64,000 nt of DNA from Cyprinodon diabolis (taxonomy: Eukaryota > Chordata > Actinopteri > Cyprinodontiformes > Cyprinodontidae), in NCBI GenBank assembly GCA_030533445.1, contig CM060070.1, forward strand, positions 37,198,501-37,262,500, in the 5' to 3' direction. A program made the position numbers and the translations under genes. Shown here piece after piece: positions 41,705 through 53,615 of the stretch. Under the pieces are notes generated by a model. The model made no database searches. It was not told where the DNA came from and saw nothing but the letters and a program-made list of their open reading frames with translations. The stretch's first letter is position 1. The number at the start of each line of letters is the position of its first letter.

Positions 41705-42916
41705 TTAGTTTCTCTCTCCCATGTATTTTCCTCCTGTTCAGTCACTCTGCCGGTTTGTCGTCATTTCTTTGCCCTTTTGTTGTGAGTATTCCTGGTTCTC
41801 TATTTTTGTGGATTCTGAGGATTTGTGTATTTGTTTTTTTTTTTTACTTCTGTTAACCTTTTGTTATTAAACCTTCAAGTAAACAACTCAAGCTTTTGTG
41901 TCTGCATTTGGATCCTGTCAAACTTCCACCCCCGCTTGACACATGGAGAAAACATGGAAGAGTCGGGGGGCCTTCTCAGGAGTGACCGGCCTGCCAGAAA
42001 TACTCCTGTAGAGAACGTAGATTTGATCCAACTGCACAACATTTGATTAGTAGTGATCTCTTCCCTAAACTGAGAATTCTGATCAGGATTGCATATGGAA
42101 AACATGCTAGTAGTCTCTTTGCTATGAAAGTCTTTGCATATGCTCTCTGTCAAAGACAGTTGTAGTAGAACCTCTTAAAGGAGGCTTCCTATGTGAAACA
42201 AGTTAACACCCCAAAAGTGAGAACTTACAGTAGAAGTCTGTACTCTCCCAACAAACTGGAATCAGACCATCCTTTTCTATCGAGCTGAAATTTAGCAATG
42301 ACTGCAGGTGCAGCTCTTTTAACAGATAATGCATGTAGCTCCAGCTGAAATCCAGCCTATTTTCCAATGACTTCTACCCGCCTGCTTGTTCTCACACTTT
42401 GAGAATCTGGGTTCTGGCCAGCAGTTCTCATTTCTAGGTTATCGACTGTTTTGAGGCAAGCATTTACCGCTGGCTTGTCGTTCAGTTTCACTTGGGATGC
42501 TAACAGTTTGAGATGATTTTACAGCTAATCGATATCTTAGCTTCTATAATTACCGCAGTCGTAATTACAGTCCTAAAGACGAGTCTTCCAGAGCAGATTA
42601 TAGAATCGCTGCTGCAGCTCAGATCTACACCCTTGGACTGGTTTTCTCATTAGTGGAGGTGTCTTTTCATAAGTTGGTGTCGACACATGTCTGCTTGAGG
42701 GGTCTGGGAGGAGGGGGTGCTGGTTGCATTGGCAGGAGTCGTCGTCTGAATGTCAGCACAGTCTACCTCCAATCCATCATTTAGTTAGCAAGAACTTTAA
42801 TAGTCTGCAGGACATCAGTGTTACTGGAGCTCCTGGGTGAAAGTTTCTGCTTTTCTAGAATGAAAACACTTTTAGCTAGCTTCAATCCAGTCCCTATAGG
42901 GGTTTTATTCCCTGAT

Positions 42917-42917
<1 letters not shown>
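41705..42917 (+). other. Intron 2 DNA, no gene seen
   Basis: Mixed-composition intron. A T-rich run lies near 41835-41845. No exon or transposon end identified up to the microsatellite at 42918. Confidence 0.35.

Positions 42918-42990
<73 letters not shown>
42918..42990. repeat. (AT)n microsatellite followed by poly-T
   Basis: About 70 bp of almost uninterrupted AT dinucleotide (one AAAT interruption near 42947), then about 14 T. Likely length-variable, and a plausible place for assembly error. Confidence 0.95.
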
Positions 42991-43004
<14 letters not shown>

Positions 43005-43009
43005 AAGTT

Positions 43010-43690
43010 TTATTTTTGGAGACTTCTAACAGTTGATTCACGTAACTTATTTTTACATTTTTAATTTTAAACAATAAAAAAATGAAAAAGTACGTCCAAA
43101 ATTTACTTAAAGTACAAATGTATAAAGTAACCTTTAAAAAAAGAACAGCCAGATGCCACTATATGAATAGAAAGCTCAATATTTCGACTATTTTGAAAAA
43201 TTCTTTGAGATAGGGCCAAGGATGAAGGAGGTCTCGTTGGTCTCCATCTCCCGATGCGCTCTCGCCTGTGTCCGACCTTTCAGACATTTCAACATCTTTT
43301 TCTGAATCCAACATTGTAGCATGGCATAGACAATTCACATTAGCAGTTTGAAGAACACCTGCTTGCTTCTGATGATTTCCATTAGCTAACCAATGAGTGT
43401 TTGCGTTATATGACTCATCCATTACACTAGTTTTCACTAGATGTGGATGGAGCCAATGATCTGCATTGGATGGCGCACATGACGTGAAATAAATATTTAT
43501 AAACATTAAACCGAAGCCAAGAGTAACGAGTAACGTTTGTTTTAAAAATATAAGGAATAAAAAGTACAGATACTGAAAATGTAATGAGTAGAAGTCAGAA
43601 GTAGGAAGAAAATAGTCATGGTGTAAAGTATAGATACCTAAAATTGTACTTAAGTACAGTAACGAAGAATTTGTACTTCGTTACTTGACA
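43010..43690. repeat. Diverged MITE-like repeat with GTAACGAGTAACG / AAGTACAGTAACG motifs
   Basis: The right part (TACTTAAGTACAGTAACGAA, TTTGTACTTCGTTACTTGAC) and left part (AAAAAGTACGTCCAAAATTT, CTTAAAGTACAAATG) contain the ACTTAAGTAC-type motifs of a very common fish DNA-transposon repeat, similar in style to 52862-53614. The central block (43150-43500) is different and may be a nested insertion. Ends are not precisely resolved. Confidence 0.45.
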
Positions 43691-46600
43691 CCTCTGTCAA
43701 CCAGTAAAGGTCCGGAGACATTTGTAATGATTTATTACTTTAAACAGAATTTAGAAAATATTTACAAAAAATCTGGACCGTGGTCCACTAATCCGTGACC
43801 TCTGCTGTAGATGCTGCTCCAAGAGTAGGAAATGCTCATTGTATGTTTTCATGAATGAAACAAGAAATGCATCAATCTCAAGCAAAAATTAAATCCCCAT
43901 TGCAGAATGATCAGTTAAGGTTTGTAAAGTCTTAAACTGCCTTTTAACAGGTTTGCACTAGTTTTACAAATTGTTATATTTATAGTTTAAAGTATTTTTA
44001 GTATTTTTGCGAACAACCTTCAGGTGCAGTGCTGCCACCAACTGGTAAGGAGTGTAACAGCTTCATCAGGAGTAATAATTTGTATTGGTACATTTCTGCT
44101 TACACTGTGAGTCAGATTTCACTTTGACAGGAAAGTTTGCATCGCTTCAATTTGGTTCAATCCTTTTTTATATATTTCAAATGTTTCCTAAATTTCTTGA
44201 GATAATTCACCCTCTCATGTGTATTTTAGGTAGCGTTACTGTTAGGGATGATGGTAAGAAAATGCATCTAAAACTCTGTGATCCTTAGCAGTGACCAGAA
44301 AAATAAAAAACATGTATTCACTTTAGGTACTGTCCACTTAGATCGCCTGATCATTTGATGGGGATACAGTAAATACAGATTTGCTTGAATCTTAAAGGCA
44401 TGTCGATCAGCAACCACATCATTTTGTAGATGAGATCTTTGAGTGGTTGGGGGTGTGACTGTGCTCAGCGTCTGAGGTTTTTCATTAAGCTGAGAAAAGA
44501 TATGACCCTGGGGCTATTTTCATTTCAACCTGAGGTATTTACTTTAAAGCTAACCAAAGAAAGAGCAGCAGCAGGAAGACAATGCTAAGAGTTCACTATA
44601 GCTTACCTCTAAGCCTGGTATACATAAGATCGCCTGCATCACGTATTCACCCACAGAACAGCTTGGTGAGCCTACAGGGTGTGTGTGAAGGTATGGCATG
44701 GTGACACAGGGTTCACATTCTTATAGAATTGCTGCTCTGAATCTACTTATATTTGCTCAAAAACATGCAATACATTACAGCATGTTTTCAATTTTAAATG
44801 TGAATTTAGTTTGCTGGTTATCTTGCTTGGGATCTATAATGTATTTAGCTGTATATGTTATGTTTGATGAAGAACCTTCATTGTCATTATGGACCCACTG
44901 GGTTCAGAATGTAAATGCATAGAACACAGACGAAATACAAATTGGAGAAGAATGAATATCATTAAAAGTCTTTAGGTACTCTTAAAAAGTAGGAAATGGG
45001 AAACACACCGATAGGAAAAATGGAGCATCTATAGTGGCTAAAAAACATCCCTTAAAGACTCTATCAAGGAAACCCCCTAGTTTTCCCCTAAACACATTAT
45101 TTTACCATTGCAATAACTAGAATTAAATTTGTGTTTAAATGTTCCTGTGTTTCAGGATTTTTGGGGTGTCTCTAAAAGTGCGGCTGCCTGTTGTCATATG
45201 CTCGCCCCCTGCTGGCCCAGTAGTATAAAAATTAACAGCACAGCCGCTTCTGCATTGTTGCAAATTCAGCCACTTTGTCAACATATTAAGCCCCTATAGC
45301 GGCGTTTTATTTATTTATTTTTTATAAATTTTGTTAATTTTTCCTGTGTCGTTGGGGAGTTTGGAAAACAACACATGCAACGATCACTCCGAGTTTACAG
45401 CCCTCAGAAAACAGTGAGTGAGGAAGGTTGGTCAGGTACAGTTCAAGTGTCAGAAGGTACAACCTTGCATTTTTTACTGCCCATCATCTCAGGGCAGAGA
45501 TCTAATTTTAGAGCTTGTTTTTTTTTTTTTTTCATTTGCATGGGTGATTAATAAAACATATGGCTGTGATGTGACAAACTGAGAGAACACATTTATTTAT
45601 ACTTTACACAGTCTTTAAGACAGTTGTTCCCAATGTGAGGGGTGGGGTATATTAGAATCAGCCGCAGTTATTCCCATAGGGTATACCTGCAACTGAATAA
45701 TTACCAATAGAGGTAATTAAAGATAAATAATGGTAGTAATGTTGAATTCTGTTACACACTAAAAAAAACAGTTTAACTAATTACACTTTGATGGTGGTAG
45801 TGTTCTGGTTTAAAGCAGATTGTATATTGTTTTCTAATATTCTTCGCTGCAGTTAACTTCTGTTTGTTCAGCTGTCAAACAGATTTGTTAGACAGGGATG
45901 CAAAATCTTTTTTGAGTTAAAGTGTAAAATGCGTAAATGGGGATGCAGTCTATAAACGGACAATTTTCTTATAAAAATATACTGTATATGTATATATATT
46001 GAATAATTTTATGCTGATAGCGCTGCAGGAGCAGAGATCACGAGTAGGATGTGTTTATCGTGAACTCCGCTTCCTGCAGCTGCTACTTGTTATAAATACA
46101 TGTTTATAATTATAAAGTTATTTTATTTTATGCTTTAGATATTATATATATCTGGTTATTATTAGAGTAAAAGCAAAAATAACTATTAAACCGTTTTCAT
46201 ACTTATTTTAAATGTATCATGCAGCAATAAAGCAACACTGACCAGATGCAGGTTTATAAAAACATTTAAATGTCAAATAGCCATTTAAACTTGTTATGCT
46301 TAGGAACTGACTCATAGCTGGAAGTAAAGAGAAAACCTGTTGTGGGATGTTATTACTGCCACCTGCTGGACTGAAGGTGTAGTGCAGTTTCTCTTAGGTG
46401 GAGTATGCCAGGGCTTTAAGGGCAATGAAAACAGCCTCTGGATGAATTCTCTGTAATTTAAATTACAAATAATACAATCCTGAGAATCCTGGGGCTTTCA
46501 GTGAAAAATGTAACACTGTTTTATAACAAAATGGTCTTAGAGCCGCAACAACTGCTGTGTGGCTCCCTTAGCAGATAGCCTGACTTCTAACCACGATATA

Positions 46601-46734
46601 TAAACCACAGTGACTTACTCTACATGCAGCCATAATAAAAAAATAAACATTTAAGGTAACATTATACATCTTCTCAAATATTACATACACCTTAGGTAAC
46701 ATGTTTATTTTAGTATATCCCCTCCAAGTTTTTG
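43691..46734 (+). other. Intron 2 DNA, no gene seen
   Basis: AT-rich. CGCCCCCTGCTGGCCCAGTA near 45203 and GTTATTACTGCCACCTGCTGG near 46350 look like worn pieces of common short repeats. A T16 run lies at 45518-45533. No gene found. Confidence 0.35.
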
Positions 46735-46890
46735 GACTGTAGAAGGAAGCTGGAGTACCCGGAGAGAACCACACATGTTCAGGGAGAACATGCGAAACTC
46801 CATGCAGAAACACCCCAGGCCGGGAATCGAACCCGCAACCTTCTTGCTGCAAGGCAGCAGTGCTACCCACTGCATCACTGAGCTGCACAG
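46735..46890 (-). repeat. SINE-like repeat with tRNA-like B box (fragment)
   Basis: The reverse complement reads CTGCAGCTCAGTGATGCAGT-like sequence, then CTTGCAGCAAGAAGGTTGCG, GGTTCGATTCCCGGCCTGGG, TTCTGCATGGAGTTTCGCAT, GTTCTCCCTGAACATG and ...ACTCCAGCTTCC. This matches the first part of the copy at 53018. GGTTCGATTCC fits the RNA polymerase III B box of tRNA genes, so it is probably tRNA-derived. It lies 250 bp upstream of exon C. Confidence 0.7.
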
Positions 46891-47138
46891 AAACAAAACA
46901 AGGAAAGGGAAAAAGAAAAACAATTGTTTTGGAGCATCTGTGTGTCTCGCAAGCCAGAGCAAGATTGACAGTTTGCACATGACTTCTAAGGCAAAAAAAA
47001 ACATGCATTCAGTTCTGTAAGCCAGCTGTGAAAAGGAGCAGAGAGGCTGTCACGTCATCCGTGTGTCACTAACGGTAAAAAACACACATATTTCTCATCT
47101 TTATTTTTTTTTACATTGCCTATGTTTATTTATTCTAG

Positions 47139-47292
47139 GAGAGATGGGGAGGGGGTGCGTGTCTTCTGGGACCGGCTGAGGGAACCCTCCTTTACCTCCA
47201 GGTGGAACCCCTTCGCCAATGACTTTCCCTTCAGCACTTTCACCTCCCATCCTGTGAGGAACATTAACGACACCTTCGCTGCTCTCTGCGAC
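47139..47292 (+). CDS. tprg1l: TPRG1/TPRG1L family protein, internal exon C
   Basis: The acceptor TTCTAG (AG at 47137-47138) and donor GTAAGT (47293) frame a 154-nt exon. Its first G completes the lysine codon left open by exon B, and the remaining 51 codons read R-D-G-E-G-V-R-V-F-W-D and then EPSFTSRWNPFANDFPFSTF, ending A-A-L-C-D in phase 0. The SRWNP and TFTxHP motifs are family signatures, where human relatives read NRWNPW/SRWNPW and TFTEHP. Here the residue after RWNP is phenylalanine where both remembered human paralogues have tryptophan. No disabling change is seen. Confidence 0.93.
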
Positions 47293-48644
47293 GTAAGTGG
47301 GCTGAATTTTTTATTTTTATTTTTTTATTGTTTTTTCTTTTCTGATTAATGTACTGTGTTAGAAGAACATTATTTTATTTATAGCTGTTGCAGCTTCCTT
47401 TCTCTAATCCACAAGTAGGTGTAGTGCTGAGGTCTCTGTATGTTTAATGGTGTGGTTGGATGAGTCAGAACAGAGAAATGTCTTAAATGGAAAATTAGCA
47501 TCAAAGTGGATTTCACTGGAAATGATCATTTTCAACAGAACTGACACACCTGGATCAAGAACTTTCTTTTTCTTTTACAGCAGAAATCCTTTAAGCCAGG
47601 TCAGTGCCTAAAGGAAAAAAAATGTTTTCTGGGTTTTAGCGATCTTAAACTGTACAGTAGATGTCCTAACCTGAGCAGGTTTTTGGTCCCCTCCTTCAGT
47701 CATACGCACGTTTCAGACAGATAACCATCAGCCTCCGTCCATCTTTAAAATTCATCAGTTAGTATATTTTAATGTTGATCAATCTGATTTGAGAAACACA
47801 CACTCTCAACTTTTAATTTTTTTTCTAATAACTCTTTTAAAAACTAAAAATTATTAGTGCTACAATTTAATTTGGTTCATTTTTCCATGATGATTTCCCT
47901 TGAATGTCAGAATGAACAACCTTGCAGTGTTTACTGGTTGATTCTGTCCCTCATAAACAATTCTTGTCTTTATTTGGCCTTAAGTCTGGATGATAACTTC
48001 CAGTTTCCTGGTGGAGGCTGTCAGAGTTATTCCTAACATTCATGTATTTAAGAGTTCATGAAGTATGTTCCACATCATAGTTTATCCACCAAACTTGCAT
48101 TTAAAATAAACTACCTCTCTTGACGTTCTTCCTTGTCATTCAGTCTAACCTCACCTTTCTCACTGTCTGATCCTGACAGTTCCTGTTAAAAGGTGATAGC
48201 TAAAAGTTTAACTCCTCCCAGCCAGTTATTGATGCACTCAAGTCCGCCTGCTCTGGTTCTTTACTGTTTACCAGCCGGTTGCCTGGTCAGCTAATGCTAA
48301 CCTTTGGCTGGCAAGCATTAGGAATCATTTAACTTATCTGTTCAGAAAAAGTGTCAGCCTCTGCAGCTCATGAGCTCCTTTGCTTTCTTAAGTCGGCACA
48401 AACACTCATAAGCTCCGATGTTTGTCCTCGTTTTGCTTGTTTCTTCTTTTTTTTTTTTTTTTCTCCATGAATTTCAGAAATGCAACTCATATAAGATTTA
48501 TCAGCTTTATCTTGGAATTACTAGGATCTGGCAACACTTCATCTTACATGGCTTTAACCCGGCCTGGTATCATTATATTCGCCTTTTCTATCAGTTCACA
48601 TCTATAATAATTAATATTTTTTTTGCTTTCATCTATTTGATATA
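47293..48644 (+). other. Intron 3, first part, no gene seen
   Basis: Starts with donor GTAAGT. AT-rich with T runs (47302-47338, 48448-48463). No supported exon. The TA target of the following Tc1 element is at 48643-48644. Confidence 0.4.
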
Positions 48645-49892
48645 CACTATATTGCCAAAAGTATTTGCTCACCCATCCAAATTATTGGAATCAGGTGTTC
48701 CAATCACTTCCATGGCCACAGGTGTATAAATTCAAGCACCTAGGCATGCAGACTGTTTTTACAAACATTTGTGAAAGAATGGGTCGCTCTCAGGAGCTCA
48801 GTGAATTCCAGCGTGGAACTGTGATAGGATGCCACCTGTGCAACAAATCCAGTCGTGAAATTTCCTCGCTCCTAAATATTCCACAGTCAACTGTCAGCTG
48901 TATTATAAGAAAATGGAAGTGTTTGGGAACGACAGCAACTCAGCCACGAAGTGGTAGGCCACGTAAACTGACGGAGCGGGGTCAGCGGATGCTGAAGCGC
49001 ATAGTGCGAAGAGGTCGCCAACTTTCTGCAGAGTCAATCACTACAGACCTCCAAACTTCATGTGGCCTTCAGATTAGCTCAAGAACAGTGCGCAGAGAGC
49101 TTCATGGAATGGGTTTCCATGGTCGAGCAGCTGCATCCAAGCCATACATAACCAAGTGCAATGCAAAGCGTCGGATGCGGTGGTGTAAAGCACGCCGCCA
49201 CTGGACTCTAGAGCAGTGGAGACGCGTTCTCTGGAGTGACGAATCGCGCTTCTCCATCTGGCAATCTGATGGACGGGTCTGGGTTTGGCGGTTGCCAGGA
49301 GAACGGTACTTGTCTGACTGCATTGTGCCAAGTGTAAAGTTTGGTGGAGGGGGGATTATGGTGTGGGGTTGTTTTTCAGGAGCTGGGCTTGGCCCCTTAG
49401 TTCCAGTGAAAGGAACTCTGAATGCTTCAGCATACCAAGACATTTTGGACAATTCCATGCTCCCAACTTTGTGGGAACAGTTTGGAGCTGGCCCCTTCCT
49501 CTTCCAACATGACTGTGCACCAGTGCACAAAGCAAGGTCCATAAAGACATGGATGACAGAGTCTGGTGTGGATGAACTTGACTGGCCTGCACAGAGTCCT
49601 GACCTCAACCCGATAGAACACCTTTGGGATGAATTAGAGCGGAGACTGAGAGCCAGGCCTTCTCGTCCAACATCAGTGTGCGACCTCACAAATGCGCTTC
49701 TGGAAGAATGGTCAAAAATTCCCATAAACACACTCCTAAACCTTGTGGACAGCCTTCCCAGAAGAGTTGAAGCTGTTCTAGCTGCAAAGGGTGGACCGAC
49801 GTCATATTGAACCCTATGGATTAGGAACGGGATGTCACTTAAGCTCATATGTGAGTCAAGGCAGGTGAGCAAATACTTTTGGCAATATAGTG
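48645..49892 (+). mobile_element. Tc1-like transposon, copy 2 (intact, 1248 bp)
   Basis: TA duplications at 48643-48644 and 49893-49894. Ends are CACTATATTGCCAAAAGTAT and its complement. The reverse complement matches copy 1 (30927-32174) in length and sequence wherever compared. The two copies are 16.5 kb apart and in opposite orientation. Such identity means very recent transposition, gene conversion, or an assembly duplication. Confidence 0.95.
48779..49810 (+). CDS. Tc1-like transposase (DD34E), intact, copy 2
   Basis: 343 codons from ATG at 48779 to TGA, same protein as the copy on the - strand at 31009-32040. The order is HTH (~residues 1-45), GRPR hook (59-62), second DNA-binding part, then the catalytic domain with D154, D245 and E280. 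An in-frame upstream ATG at 48746 also exists. The conserved MGRSQELS start is preferred. It lies in intron 3 in the same sense as the host gene, so it may be present in unspliced host transcripts. No defect is visible. Confidence 0.95.
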   Translation: MGRSQELSEFQRGTVIGCHLCNKSSREISSLLNIPQSTVSCIIRKWKCLGTTATQPRSGRPRKLTERGQRMLKRIVRRGRQLSAESITTDLQTSCGLQISSRTVRRELHGMGFHGRAAASKPYITKCNAKRRMRWCKARRHWTLEQWRRVLWSDESRFSIWQSDGRVWVWRLPGERYLSDCIVPSVKFGGGGIMVWGCFSGAGLGPLVPVKGTLNASAYQDILDNSMLPTLWEQFGAGPFLFQHDCAPVHKARSIKTWMTESGVDELDWPAQSPDLNPIEHLWDELERRLRARPSRPTSVCDLTNALLEEWSKIPINTLLNLVDSLPRRVEAVLAAKGGPTSY

Positions 49893-49894
49893 TA

Positions 49895-52861
49895 TGAATC
49901 AGGGAAAAATTTACCAAATTAAATTGTAACACTAATAATTTTTAAATCTAAAGGATGGCTCAGACAAGTTTAAAGGCCTCTGCAGAGACGGATGCTTTAG
50001 TTCTGCTGGAATCCTTCAGAATGTGGTTAATTCTGAACTGGATTTCAGTAAAATTGTTGAACTATTTATCAGAAATATTTTTTATTGAGATCAGGTTTGT
50101 ATCAGATTTTTATGTTTTTTTTGTCCAGCCGTAACTTCAGCCTATTTTTCTTATTGTTGCAGAATTGTTTTGTGTCAACGTTTGGATAGTTACCTGAAGT
50201 AAATATATGTTTTGGACCCATCAGAATGTCTACAACAATTATTTATCTCTTTAAAAAAAAATAAAATTACATAAATTATTCCACATTCTGTGGATGTATT
50301 ATTTTTTTGAAAGGTTGTAATTATGGCCTTGAAGTCCCAGTAGAGTTTAGCATCTGTGTCCCACAAAAATAATCTCCCAAGGAAACAGGAATGCACTATT
50401 TATTTACAAAAAAAAGATCCCCATATTTATGAACAAAGGACTGGTGGAGCCAGAATGCTTTTGTTTGACTGATTTTCTAGGCTGGGTATATATGGATAAT
50501 GGAAAAGAAATATGTAAATATAAGGTTACATTCTTCACTAAATTTTCAGTTTTAGCTGCAGCTGCAAGAATACATTTAAAAGAGGATGCTTTAAACTTTT
50601 CTACCCATGGGGGATCCACTTTTTTATCGCTGCACGTTGCTGTACTTTAAACTGCCTGCAGCCCTCCTTTTACACGCTGCTGAGATGCTATAAAGAATGG
50701 GATAGGTTCCCATAAAACACCAGAATAAGGGGGAATTTTGCAGAACATCAAATGTCCTTGAAGCATGGGAAAAAAAAGTGTCCTTCTTCTCCCTAATTAA
50801 CATGCTAGCTGTCTCACATTTGTTTTTTCTGTAGCTTAAAGATCTCTATTTTACATGTTTGTCATCCAGAGCTCCTGCCTTGGAAATCCTGTTCATTAAA
50901 ATGTTTTGTTGTGCATTAAAGTCTGCCCAGCTTGCTCCATGCACACCAAGGTTTGACTTCGCCGCCGTGTCTCTCTTCCTGTCTGACCCATTAAACTGCT
51001 GCAAAGGTGCGACCCAAATAGACCGGTGGTCTACCTCAGCGGGAGCTGTGCACCACAGTTGCTGACAGTTGTGTGCTGTCCGACCAGCCCCACTCATTTT
51101 TAATGAGATGTAATCATCACAACTTCATCGGGTACTAAATTGCGCCCGGTGTGTTCTGGCCTCTATGTGACTAAATCTTTTTGTAATGTCCAAACATCTG
51201 TGGCAGTCTGGCTCATGTGGGGCTCATATTTGTCTCAGTGCAGGGGTGGGACTTCCCTCGCTCATCATATCTTCCCACACCACAGAAACCAAAGGCTGGT
51301 ATGCAGTCACGCATTAAGGGAACATTTCACCATTTGGTATGAACCATTCACTCAAACATTGTCAGTGACTCACCCAGGATGTGTGACAATACCATCTACT
51401 TTATAAAGAATTGTGCCAGATCTCTTCCTGAGTGGTTTGTTTGGACTTTTTTTTTGGGTGGTTTTTTTTCCTGCATGGCAGCATTTAAAAGAATTTTTCC
51501 AATCACTCTTTGGAAGATTTAGTTATTTGTATTAAAAAGAAGTGCAGTCGTTTTGAAACAATCCAGAATGAACGTGGAGTTTCGTAATCCTGTTCACTTT
51601 ACATCTGATAAGACTGAGTCTTTCCACCTCAAGGCGTAGAATTTGAAAGGAGATTGCAGCACATTGCCCCCATTACTGGAGCTCTTTTAGGAAGGTGTCA
51701 ACATTGATGTTGCAATCAAGAAACGGATCCAGGATTTGGAACAAAAGTTTGTTTTCTCAGTATATCATCTTCTGCAGCTAAATGCTTTTGAAAACATTGC
51801 ATCAACTGTTTGGTAAAGTGAGGCTCGCTCTAGAATTAATACAGTAAATTAATGAAGCTGGCCTGTATCCTGTTGCAGTGGTCTATTTTTCCCTCTTTTT
51901 GGGCTGAAGGTTCTTTAGTTCCACATGTCTGAACCTGAACATTAATGTGTGCTGCTAAGGAATGAGTAATGAGTGATTAAAATGTGTGCTGATCAACATC
52001 TAAGTATCAACACTGCTTTTTTCTTTTTTCCTTTCACCTTTTTTTTTTATTATCTTGATTAAGGGAACCTCCCTCCCATACATGACACACCCTCCAGCAC
52101 CAACAAAGATCTAACTCCTTAGTGTAAACTGAGGGTTTTAAAAACATCTGTTTCCATTGTTAAATGCTATAGTTACTGGTTTTTTGCAGTAAACACATTT
52201 AAGTATATATATATATATATACACAGACAAAACAACTAGAAAAGTTTTGATTTGAAAGTGTAACTTAATCTCCTCACTTTGTAGCTTACAGGCATGTTTT
52301 CTAGGAGGTCACCGTAGTTACTGGGTGTAACTCTGCTCCTGTGCAGCACCAAGGTAAATATGCTACAACTGGTCTGAGGAGAGGATTTAATTACCTTGAA
52401 TCAGAAATTACAGCTGTGGTTGCCAGGAGATACAATGGATGAATGTCGACATACGAGTGTCCCTCCAATCATTGCGTAATAATGAACATAAGGATAAACT
52501 CCACAAGTCCTTAAGGCTTATTTTATGTCTTAAACATGTTGTGGTTCTTAAATTTCACATAAATACATTTCTTATGCCTTAAACTTGTTCCAAATAAGGA
52601 AAGTCACTCGTCAGAAATCTTGGGAGTCTGTACCCCTTTTGAAGAAGCATTGGTAAACTCCTAAAAAGAGGCAATTGAATCTATTATACTACTGATAAAT
52701 CCTGAAGAAACATGGTGATGAAACCAGTGCATGACTGATTTCTATCTGTTGCCATCTGTGTTTTACTACGTGGAAGAATTGAGAAAGAAAAACAACATGA
52801 GTATGAATACAAGTACAGTCATCTTAGCCCATACTGGGTACCGATCCAAATTAGATTTCTA
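49895..52861 (+). other. Intron 3 DNA, no gene seen
   Basis: AT-rich with poly-A/T runs and a short (TA)n at 52204-52221. The region 50860-51400 has lower A+T and some longer open frames (68-88 codons) but no recognisable protein. No transposon ends were found. Confidence 0.35.
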
Positions 52862-53614
52862 CAGAGGTGGGTAGTGTAGTAATAATTCATCATATATTTA
52901 TTCAAGAAAAAGTAAAAAGTATCCATTAAAGAAGTAAAAATTAATATTTGATAAAAAGGCTACTCAAGTACTGAGTAAATGATCTGCTTACTACCCATGA
53001 TTATAGCTGATTTCATACTGTTGCCTTGCAGCAAGAAGGTTCTGGGTTCGATTCCCGGCCCGGGATCTTTCTGCATGGAGTTTGCGTGTTCTCCCTGAGC
53101 ATGCGTGGGTTCTCTCCAGGTACTCCGGCTTCCTCCAACAGTCCATCAAAAAAAAAAACTGTTAGGCTAATTTCCTTCTCTGAATTCTCCTTAGAATGGT
53201 TGTTTGTCTCTGTGTTGCCCTGCGATGGACTGGTGATCTTTCCAGGTTGTACCCCGCCTCTCGCCCGTAGACAGCTGGAAATAGGCACCAGCACCCCTCG
53301 TGACCCCACTTTGGATAAAACATTATGAAAAATGGATGGAAAACCAACAAAATCAATAGTTAAAATATGCACCAATAGGTTAAGTCAACAGTAAACTGTT
53401 TACCATATTTTTGCCTTATCTCCAAATGACACAGCAGACATAGCAGATGAACCAATAAGTTTTGAGTACAAAGATAAGAAGTTTTACTCAAGTAAAAGTA
53501 GTAATATTTTATTATATTTTTACTCAACAAAAAGTACAATGCTGTAAAAATACTCCTAGAAGTACATTTTTTAAAGTTACTCAAGTAAATGTAACTAGTT
53601 ATTACCCACATCTG
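52862..53614. mobile_element. MITE with CAGAGGTGGGTAGT / TTACCCACATCTG ends, interrupted by a SINE-like repeat
   Basis: The left end is CAGAGGTGGGTAGTGTAGTA and the right end TAGTTATTACCCACATCTG, an imperfect inverted pair. The internal arms share TACTCAAGTA and AAAAAGTA-type motifs typical of a widespread fish hAT-like MITE. Bases 53018-53335 are a different repeat inserted in the middle. A flanking duplication could not be identified. Confidence 0.6.
53018..53335 (+). repeat. SINE-like repeat with tRNA-like B box (longest copy)
   Basis: It runs CTGTTGCCTTGCAGCAAGAA, CTGGGTTCGATTCCCGGCCC, TTCTGCATGGAGTTTGCGTG, TTCTCCCTGAGCATG, GTACTCCGGCTTCCTCCAAC, an A run, then CTCTGTGTTGCCCTGCGATG, CGCCTCTCGCCCGTAGACAG and GCACCAGCACCCCTCGTGAC, ending near ATGGATGGA. 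GGTTCGATTCC matches a tRNA B box. Fragments of the same repeat lie at 1-155 and 46735-46890. It is not a functional tRNA gene: no cloverleaf could be made around it. Confidence 0.75.
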
Positions 53615-53615
53615 A

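Noticed and set aside
53018..53100. Possible tRNA gene because of GGTTCGATTCCCGGCC
   Set aside because: A tRNA B box is present, but no acceptor stem, anticodon arm or A box can be assembled around it; it belongs to a dispersed repeat.
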